Assembly (NCBI GenBank): GCA_034770075.1
Contig: CM068382.1
Coordinates: forward strand, 88,715,766 to 88,779,765
Reading direction: 5' to 3'
Origin: Aralia elata
Taxonomy: Eukaryota > Streptophyta > Magnoliopsida > Apiales > Araliaceae
DNA length: 64,000 nucleotides
Within the stretch, counting starts at the first letter, position 1. Each line of letters starts with the position of its first letter. Shown here in pieces: positions 56,012-64,000 of the stretch. The notes under the pieces are model-generated. The model did no database searches. It saw only the letters and a list, made by a program, of their open reading frames with translations, and was not told where the DNA came from. The translations under genes and the position numbers were made by a program.

Positions 56012-58246
56012 CTCCGTATACAATGGCACCCGTAGAAATGAAGGAATTAATGATACAATTATAAGAATTGTTGGAGAAGAGATTTATTCAACCAAGTGTC
56101 TCACCCTGGGGAGCACCGGTATTATTCGTGAAAAAGAAAGATGGATCACTAAGGTTATGCATAGACTATATGGAGTTGAATAAGGTGACTATCAAAAATA
56201 AATATCCCTTACCAAGAATAGATGATCTGTTTGACCAATTAAAAGGAGTAAGATATTTCTCAAAGATTGATTTGAGGTCAGGATACCATCAATTAAAGGT
56301 AAGAAAGGAGGATGTACCAAAAATGGCATTTAGGACTCATTATGGTCATTACGAATTTCTTATAATGCCATTTGGGTTAACGAATGCACCGGCAGTATTT
56401 ATGGACCTGATGAATAAAGTTTTCAAGTAGTGGTTGGATAAATTTGTTGTGGTATTTATAGATGATATTTTGATATATTCAAAAACAAAGGAGGAGCATG
56501 AGGAACAATTGAGATTGGTGTTGGAGACCTTGAGAAGAGAGAAGTTGTATGTGAAGTTTTTTAAGTGTGAATTCTAGTTAGAAAGAGTTCAATTCCTAGG
56601 TCGTGCAATTGATAAAAACGAAAATTCGGTTGATCTAGCGAAAGTAGAAGTTGTGATAAATTGGGAACAACCGAAAACTCCAACGGATGTTAGAAGTTTC
56701 TTAGGATTAGCGGGATACTATCGAAGATTCATTCCATATTTTTCAAAAATAGCAGGACCGCTAACAAATTTGACTAGGAAAAATGTAAAATTCGTTTGGG
56801 CAGAAAAATGTGAAAAAAGTTTCTAAGAGCTGAAGAAACGATTAAGCACGGCTCCAATATTATCACTGCCAGATAATACTAGAGGGTTTGTGGCTTATAG
56901 TGATGCTTCACATCAAGGACTAGGCTGTGTTTTGATACATGGGAAAGTGATTGCTTACGCGTCACGACAGTTAAAAGATTATGAGAAGAAATATCCTACT
57001 CATGATTTAGAATTGGCAGCCGTAGTTTTTGCTCTAAAAATTTGGAGGCATTATTTATACGGAAAATTTGGCCAGGAATGAAGAAGGAAATTACAAATTG
57101 GGTCAGCAAGTGTTTAACCTGTTAGAGAATCAAAGCGGAACATCAGAGACCTAGCGGTCTACTTCAACCCTTAGAGATCCCTGAGTGAAAATGGGAGCAT
57201 ATCACCATGGATTTTATTGTGGGACTCCCGACTACTCAAAGAGGTTTTGATACAATTTGGGTGATAGAAGATCGATTAACCAAGTCCGCGCACTTTTTAC
57301 CAATCCGAGTAAAATACAACTTGGATCAGTTAGCCAAACTCTATATCAAGGAGATTATTTCAAGACACGGTGTTCCGATTTTCATCGTATCTGATCGAGA
57401 CCCGCGGTTCACATCAAACTTTTGGAGGAATTTTCATAATCATTTAGGGACACAATTAAGGTTGAGCACAGCCTACCATCCTCAAACGGACGGGCAAAGC
57501 AAAAGGACAATTCAGACTCTAGAAGATATGCTGAGAGCATGTGTTATGGGCTTCAAAAGAAGCTGGGACGATCACTTGTTGTTGGCGGAGTTCGCCTATA
57601 ATAACAGCTATCATGCCAGCATTGGAATGCCGTCGTACGAAGCCTTACATGGAAGAAAATGCAGAACACCGTTATGTTGGAATGAAATCGGGGAACGTCA
57701 ACTGCTCGGACCAGAAATCATACAGCAGACAGCAGAGACGGTTCGAGTGATCTGTATCAGATTAAAAGCGGAGCAAGATAGATAGAAAAAGTATGTTGAT
57801 CAACATAGACAAAAGAGAGAATTTGACGTTGGAAGTTATGTGTTTTTGAAAGTATCTCCATGGAAAGAAAAAATACGATTTGGTAAGAAAGGAAATTAAG
57901 TCCTAGATTTATAGGACCTTTTGAGATACTAAAGAGGGTGGGAGAGGTAGTATACGAGGTAGCTTTACCTCCTGACTTGAAGCACATACATAATGTGTTT
58001 CATATATCTATATTACGTCCTTATAAGCCTGACTATAAGCATGTTATAGATTATGAACCCATACAGATCGAGAAGGATTTAAGCTACGAAGAGGTTCCTG
58101 TGCAGATCGTGGATAGAAAAGAACAAGTACTAAGGAACAAGGTAATACCTTTGTTGAAGGTAGTCTGGAGAAACCAACAACAAGAAGAAGCTACCTGGGA
58201 ACTTGAAGAAAAGATAAAGCAAAATTATCCCTATCTGTTTGAATAG
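56012..58246 (+). pseudogene. Chromovirus A pol: RT, RNase H, integrase, chromodomain
   Basis: RT resumes after B (SPWGAPVLFVKKKDGSLRLC, catalytic VVFIDDILIYS near 56450) with stops at about 56428, 56575 and 56825. RNase H begins (VAYSDASHQGLGCVLI) but after HYLYGK near 57065 it jumps to the integrase zinc region (PGMKKEITNWVSKC). By comparison with B about 180 residues are deleted. Integrase core: MDFIVGLPTTQ, IVSDRDPRFTSNF and TDGQSKRTIQTLEDML. After stops near 57782 and 57897 and a frameshift, the last frame (57938-58246) gives HNVFHISILRPYKPDYKH and a chromodomain (LLKVVWRNQQQEEATWELEE). The element cannot encode a working polymerase-integrase. Confidence 0.88.
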
Positions 58247-58293
58247 ATTATAATGACGATTCCGGGGACAGAATCCCTATAAAGGAGGGAGAA

Positions 58294-58544
58294 TGTAACA
58301 TTCGGGACGTTCAATCAATGTAAATAAATTTTTAAATATAAAAGTTTAATGTCCATGAAATGAATTTGAATTTTATTACGAGTTAAAAAAACGCTAAACT
58401 ATTAACTAGTCAAACTTTCAATATTTGACAAAATCATCCGTGGGATGTATATATATATATATATATATCCTAACTAATATCTTCAAAGCTTCCTGATTCT
58501 TCCTTTAGCAGAAAAAAAAACTTATCCTTATCATATCCTTCCGT

Positions 58545-58622
<78 letters not shown>

Positions 58623-60275
58623 CAATTTCTCTTACACGAACAGAAAGAGATAGGAGACCTGAAAGTGAAAAAAAATACACAGAGAGAGAGAGTCATGGTT
58701 AAGGCGAAAGTAAGAATAATATAGAAAAATTAAGAGGAAGCAAAACAAGGAAATAAAATTAGAAGGTATGCTTCTAATATTTCTTTTTATACATGTAATT
58801 TTTATATATGAATATGTAATTCTTTTTATATATGAAGGTTATATATTCATCAAAACATAGTAATAGTAATATATGATGTGATAATGTAGTAAGAATCATG
58901 CATATAAGAATGCAAAATTTTGATGAAAACGGAGAAGAAAACCCTAGAAAATAAAAACTAGAAATCCTAGTTTGAACGTTTGAAATTACAAAATAAAGAA
59001 GAAATATTAAATAAATAAATGTTTAATGAGAAATGGATATTTAAAAATACAAGAAAATGTCCAAATTAGCAAAGCTGAAAAAAAAAGTGTAAAATACATT
59101 TTTTGGAGTAAAATAAGTAAATAAAATTGTAAAACTTAGTTAAGGGTAGTTGTTGACTAAAAATAAAATTATGATAAATTAATATTTTTGACCTTCATGA
59201 ATAATGATATAGGTCAATTGCAGAAAAGATTTAGTGAGTTGAAAAATAGTCCATGAAAAACAGGTAAGTTTCCCTAACTTGTGCAAGTTTATTATTCTAT
59301 TCAAGTCCCTTAATTTATGAGAATTTCCTGAATGACAAGTTCCTAAACCTTAAGCATTTTTGCTTTTGGTATACTTTTCCTGAGTTATGAATTTCATTCA
59401 AGTTAATTGCTATTATGCAATATTAAATTTCAGAATATATTTGCAAGATTTGTTGAACTCTAAATTTTTAAATACCCCTGATTTATTTGTAATAAAGAGA
59501 AAGTCATTTGTTTCGGCTTACTCTAAAAATAAGAATTTATATTATTTGTTTTCGAAACCAAATTGTTTTTGGGCGGAATCCTAGACTGAGTTGAACAATC
59601 CTATTTTATATAGGGGATATTATTTTCGGAAAAATCCGACTTGTGGAGATAATGTTGTGCATAATATAGAGTACGATAGGTTGATCCCCCTAAAGTGCCT
59701 GTGGAGAGTTTTTCAGTCTTTATGGCTGATAAACACTTATGAAGAGTCAACAATTTTTATAACTGTAAGACACTTACGTTCTTGGTCCTTATGACCACTC
59801 AGCTCAGAAAAGAACAATTTATTTGATACTCATTAATTTAAATTTGTTCATTATTGTAGTATTCATTATTTTTATTCATTATCCTGATCTAATTTATATT
59901 CAATTATTTGATTTCTTTATAATTCAGTTCTTGATATCTCATATACTTGTTGAGCAATCTTGTTGCTCAGCCTTGTGACATATATATTCTTTGCAGAAAA
60001 AGACGATATAGCAGAAGGATCCAGTCCAAAAGAAAGGGAAAGGAAAAAGTAAAAGAAGAATGAAATCATAGATAAATCATGTCTTATATAAAATGTAAAT
60101 TTTAAGAATGTATGTAGATCGTAGTAGATAAAGACCTAGGATGTATTTATGTACTTGATGTAAATTATGTAACAAACTAATGATTATGTAATATAACTAG
60201 TAGATTCTGAGTAAATATAAGGTATAGTGACCACCGTGTCTATAGTAGCGAGTACTTAGATATGGGGGCGTCACA
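58294..60275 (+). repeat. 3' LTR of chromovirus A (1982 bp)
   Basis: A purine tract (aaaggagggagaa) ends at 58293; the LTR starts TGTAACATTCGGGACG and ends GGGGGCGTCACA, followed by target duplication gaaca. It contains (AT)n tracts at 58447-58468 and 58545-58616. There is no gene in it; frames at 59387-59794 are not gene-like. Confidence 0.9.
58545..58616. repeat. (AT)n microsatellite in chromovirus A LTR
   Basis: About 34 TA units; a smaller tract lies at 58447-58468. Confidence 0.95.
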
Positions 60276-60280
60276 GAACA

Positions 60281-60700
60281 CCTCTCAAATCTAAATATGG
60301 AGCAAACCAAACACCAATAAATCAGTTTGGTGTTTGTGAGTATAAATTATTTGCAATTTTTGCATACATGTGCGTAAACACGCCTCCAGCATTATTATTC
60401 ATTTCAAGTAGTTAATATATACTGTGATATGTAATGTGAATTGCTGTAATATGAAAGCTAGGTGAAGCAATTTTCATGAACTTAGACGGCAAGGATGCGT
60501 CACAAATATTTAGAGTGCTATTTAAAAAGAGTTCCAGCAAAAAAGCTGAGAAACCATGCATGTTTTAACAGAGATCAAATAATCAAATACCCATTCTCTT
60601 CCGTTTAGAAGAGAAGACAATACATTTAATTATAAGAAAACATAAAAAAATCAATAAATAAATTGCAAAACAACACAACAGATAATTTTTAATAAACCTA
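60281..60700. other. Non-coding flank of chromovirus A
   Basis: Continuation of the sequence left of 42545 after removal of A. No gene or repeat recognised. Confidence 0.5.
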
Positions 60701-61790
60701 CTTGCCCACAATCAGCTTTGCCCTTGCATGAGCATCATTTATTTAGAACTGATCTCCCAACCCAAAATGAGCCATCAATACCAAACGAAAGTTATAAGCT
60801 TTCCACCTTTACTCAGTTGTTGAGTATGAGTTTGACCTGGCATGAGTTGCAGCATATGACAACAATTCTACCCACACTTTGCTCATTACAAACCATTTAT
60901 CCTTGTTTGCATGATCTCCTTTATTCAGTGGCAACTTTTTCAGCTCTTTGGCCAATATCGATCCATCAAACAACACCGATTTACTCCAATCTCCCTTTAC
61001 AGCAATAATACCTTCGCAAGGCTCCCTCTGTAACTCATTTGCAACCTTTTTTCCTTTGCCACAGATCTGAAAGCGAGGCGTTCTGAGTTTTAATTTCCTT
61101 ATGTTGAAGAATTTAGTAACCTCAGAACATGTATCTCGAAACCTTATTAGCCCAATGACAGACACTGCAGACTTCATATTAGGCAGCATCACCAGAAGAT
61201 ATATCATGTAATCTGATATATCATGTAGTAGAGTTCAGTGGCAATGTGCCACAAAATAAGGCTCTCATCATAGTCAACATCAGTTACATAAGGAAACAAT
61301 TCACTACCACTGAAGCCTTCAATTAGAAGTACCCATTCAGCTTTGGCTGAACATATCTCTTTCGTTGTTTCTAAATCATCAAACATCTCAGATTTTGCTT
61401 TCAGCTCCTCAAAAATGAAGTCTTTTAAGGGAGGGGTGAAAGGACTGCGTTCGACATACCAAATCTCATTCAAGAATCCAATAAAGCCCAAGTAACCGTA
61501 TATTTTTTCCCTTCGCGTAGAACGTTGGTTTAGACAATAATAAATCAAGTTGTATGTTGAGACAGATTCAGACCACCTGCGATCCATGAATCGCATAGGA
61601 ACCCAAAAACAGGTAGCTGTCTTAATGCTTAGCAACCACGTAAGGAACTTGCTGGTTCTAGAAACATCAGTTGATTTATAAACATCAGGTGACTTCTTGA
61701 GCGCTACAACAGTCCAGTCAGCGAAAATAAGCATGATAATCGCAATCACATCCAACGCAATCGCACCAATGAGTAAAGTGTAAGTAATCT
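60700..61790 (-). pseudogene. DUF4220/DUF594 family gene fragment
   Basis: The minus strand encodes TLLIGAIALDVIAIIMLIFA (a membrane segment), DWTVVALKKS, then TPPLKDFIFEELKAKSEMFD and DYDESLILWHIATELYY. After a frame change at about 61205 it gives YMIYLLVMLPNMKSAVSVIG, FRDTCSE, MSKVWVELLSYAATHAR, and after further shifts a QQLSKGGKLITFVW and MAHFGLGDQF end near 60720. These are hallmarks of plant DUF4220 membrane proteins with a C-terminal DUF594; their function is unknown. The N-terminal membrane segments are missing. Two or more frameshifts make it a pseudogene. It may have been carried by a Helitron. Confidence 0.78.
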
Positions 61791-63200
61791 AAAGAAACAA
61801 TAGTCTGTGAACAACTCTAATATTAAGCAACATTAATGAGTTCAACTACCTTATATGCTCATATATACAATCAAAGCATAATAGTTATTATTTCAGCATA
61901 GAACAAAAGTTGCATCCTTGAAGGCAACTGACAATAGATAAAATTGATAGTTTAAATACAAATGCATAAATTATAATACAAAGAAAAAGGTACATACTCT
62001 TATGAGGAAAAAGAGGTTTGACTCTGAATCTGTTACTCATAACAATCAAATCGACACAGAAATACAAAATTAAGCTCTTATATTTGACAAATCAGATCAA
62101 GATCAGCACATTGATTCGAAAATGCAGCAAAAGTAAACTCAAACTACATCGAAAATGCGATCACAATCCTTTACAGATAGAAAGATATTAGTACATATAC
62201 ATATAAATACACATATACACATAAATATACCTTCAAAACATTCCTCAAAGATGACTTTAGCAGAGGCGATTGCGAGGAGACAACATATATCTTTTTTTTG
62301 GCATTTCACTAAACATGTAATGTGCACTATTCTAAACAGCCAACTCAAGGTCAATTGAAATCCTCAGTCTTAGCCCAATTAATAACATTGTTAACGAACA
62401 TACCCTAATCACATTACCTTAACTAATCTATTAGGCATCCCAAGCAGTTTTATATAATCTGTTTTATCCATAACACTGTAAATTTCCCACAAATTTAAAT
62501 TTTGACTTTCTTAATTCTAAACAATAAAGCTAATTACTCATATGCAATGCTCAATTGTGTGAAAACATCAACACCCATTACACCAAGCAGCTTGAATATA
62601 AAGATAAAAAACACAATCTTGAAAAAAACTTATGAAGATCCACATTAATAGACCATTTATAGACACATTTAAAACCAAAATGCAACAAATTAAAGCAAAC
62701 CCAGATGACAAAATAAAGTAAATTAGCAATAGTACCTCCCTCTAGATCATACCAGCTGATTCATTACTGATCAAGAGACGAAGACCCGTGCCCCAACAAC
62801 ATTTTTTTTTCTCGGTCATAGCCTACTAAAATATTGGTCATATCTTACCAATCAACCTTGTTGATTTTAAATTTTGTATCTGCAACATAATATAATCAAA
62901 ACAAAGAGCAATAGAAGGGAGAGGTACTATATCCAGTACTATAGAGGTTCTAGAAGGGAGGAAAATTCAAAGAGAAAAAACTTTTTAATCAAAAAATTAC
63001 CTGGAATCGATTGATGCACAAATGACTTGAAGCGAAACGCCTGATCCTTTTGTTGGGTTTCACTAAAGCTGAAATTGGGAGAAGAAGAACAAATTGGCCT
63101 TGTCTTTCAGACGATTTTGATGTAGAACGTTGGTTGAATTACTCAATTTGTGTGAGTTGTTATTGGCCCTAATTGGGAGGAGAGATTATCAACACTTTTT
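61791..63200. other. AT-rich stretch without a recognisable gene
   Basis: Non-coding upstream of the DUF4220 fragment; short frames (for example 62139-62358 on both strands) look like chance. It may be captured intron or promoter sequence. Confidence 0.45.
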
Positions 63201-63434
63201 CTACAATTGAAGCTCTAGATTCGAAAGAGAGAGATGAGGATCATTGGAATAACATTTGGAGTGATTGAAAAGATTTGATGTGAAATCAGGATTGGGCTGC
63301 ATTAGGTTGGATTCAGAGACGGTGGCGATCTGCGATTCAGCGGAGATTGAGACGATTTCATTCTTCTCCAAACTCCCCAACATAAGCCCTAACAGACTTT
63401 CTTCTTCCAATTTCACTACTTTCGTTGCCGCCAC
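63201..63434 (-). CDS. Short open frame, not recognised
   Basis: 77 codons from ATG 63434 (MAATKVVKLEEESLLGLMLG...). A plus-strand frame (63265-63501) overlaps it, so one of the two may be a shadow. The base composition is less AT-rich than its surroundings, as in a captured exon or a 5' leader. I do not recognise either product, and no splice signals decide the matter. Confidence 0.2.
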   Translation of the reverse strand: MAATKVVKLEEESLLGLMLGSLEKNEIVSISAESQIATVSESNLMQPNPDFTSNLFNHSKCYSNDPHLSLSNLELQL

Positions 63435-63882
63435 TTCTCATCCATCGTCGATTTCTGATCTAGCCGAAACCAAACTCCACCGCCTCACCGTCGAGTTCTA
63501 ATCCCACTTCCAATTAATGAGGTCTTATACCACTCAAGTGTTTGGAAGATAAAGAGAATGGGGTAGGAAGATGAAGAGAATGATTGATGAGGCAAGACAG
63601 AAATGCAGACATCGCAAGGCATGCGGATAACTCGGCCAATTTTCAAATTAACTGAGTTAAAATTAAAACAGATCGACTATCCTGTTTTTATATCTATATA
63701 ACAAAATACAAATGATTTTGAATTTCCCGCTCATCTAATAAATCATCTTAGCCGTTCAAAGTTTGGCATAAATCTGACCGTTCATTATTTCTCCTCCTTT
63801 ATTTCCTCTCTTCTTCTACCTTTTTCTTCCTCTCCAAACCTTATCCCCAATACCTTCTTCTTCCTCTCCAAAAAAAAATTTA

Positions 63883-63908
63883 GTGTCGAAGACACGGGTT
63901 ACCGCTAG
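63883..63908 (+). mobile_element. Helitron-like 3' terminus (plus strand)
   Basis: Hairpin GTGTCGAAGACAC (63883-63895), 9-base spacer GGGTTACCG, then CTAG followed by T at 63909. Its sequence resembles the minus-strand end at 42315 (both contain CACGGGTTA and end CTAGT). The body lies to the left. The 5' TC end was not located. Confidence 0.6.
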
Positions 63909-64000
63909 TATAATATATAGTTTTATATATAATAGTTGATAGTTGATGACTTGAAGGTGCACGATATAATGAGCCGCTGGTGCATGCTTATTGATTGATA

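Larger units (their letters stand above)
42550..60275 (+). mobile_element. Chromovirus A: Ty3/gypsy element with an aberrant U5-type left end, split by chromovirus B
   Basis: The outer ends are TGTGACGCCCCCATATCTAA at 42550 and ATATGGGGGCGTCACA at 60275, bounded on both sides by gaaca (42545-42549, 60276-60280). The 3' LTR (58294-60275) starts TGTAACATTCGGGACG. The left end does not match that start; it is the reverse complement of the U5 end. Primer site TGGTATCAAAGC is at 42716. Genes: an extra coiled-coil ORF, gag, protease, RT/RNase H, integrase, chromodomain. Element B (10.4 kb) sits inside. Many stops, and a deletion of roughly 540 bp across RNase H/integrase near 57070, make it dead. 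Confidence 0.85.

Noticed and set aside
62139..62358. Overlapping frames of about 70 codons on both strands
   Set aside because: They have no domain, and the plus-strand translation includes a simple repeat (HINTHIHIN). Chance is likelier.
1..64000. tRNA, rRNA or CRISPR features
   Set aside because: I saw no cloverleaf-like tRNA gene, rRNA block or regularly spaced direct-repeat array. tRNA-like words occur only as retrotransposon primer sites.

Overview
The window looks like a heterochromatic, AT-rich intergenic stretch of a plant nuclear genome, most likely a eudicot. Nearly every long reading frame belongs to a plant LTR retrotransposon (Ty3/gypsy Athila, Tat and chromovirus types; Ty1/copia). 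GT-AG introns, a CACTA transposon and Helitron-like ends are also present. I found no convincingly intact host gene. Host sequence appears only as fragments: three recognisable exons inside a CACTA element, a MED26b-like pseudogene and a DUF4220/DUF594 pseudogene. All family names come from recognising motifs by eye; no database search was run.

Layout, left to right. (1) 1-7501: minus-strand Athila-type element cut by the window edge (gag remnant, tRNA-Asp primer site, LTR). Its LTR was split by a 3.85-kb non-autonomous CACTA element (1967-5813, TSD aag) carrying exons from a DCP5/LSM14-like, a UBA1-like and an ERD6-like sugar transporter gene. (2) 7502-24243: a decayed plus-strand Ty1/copia polyprotein, split by a 3.86-kb solo LTR (7912-11766) and by a Tat-type element (12071-21684, TSD ggaag). 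The Tat element has a minus-strand gag-pol and a plus-strand antisense gene with introns. (3) 24244-34230: a chromovirus-LTR-like fragment hit by a second, nearly complete Athila element (24854-33849, TSD atgct). (4) 34231-36269: a minus-strand MED26b-like pseudogene split by a copia-type solo LTR. (5) 36270-42314: AT-rich non-coding sequence with one MITE-like insertion. (6) 42550-60275: plus-strand chromovirus A (TSD gaaca), itself holding a complete minus-strand chromovirus B (45571-56011, TSD ctccg) between its protease and RT regions. (7) 60276-63908: flank with a DUF4220/DUF594 pseudogene. Helitron-like 3' ends pointing in opposite directions lie at 42315 and 63908.

The best leads are two. 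First, chromovirus A has no normal 5' LTR start: its left end is an inverted copy of its own U5 terminus, and both outer ends are bounded by the same 5-bp target duplication, as if it integrated with U5 ends on both sides. Second, in the CACTA element three exons on the plus strand have compatible splice phases and would splice into one 166-codon chimeric reading frame joining the start of an LSM domain to a piece of ubiquitin-activating enzyme.

The nested insertions give relative ages: copia remnant older than the solo LTR and Tat; chromovirus LTR fragment older than Athila-2; A older than B. In Athila-2 and B the reading frame is kept over 4-5 kb, and the premature stops I inspected fit C-to-T transitions, as expected of methylated, silenced elements.
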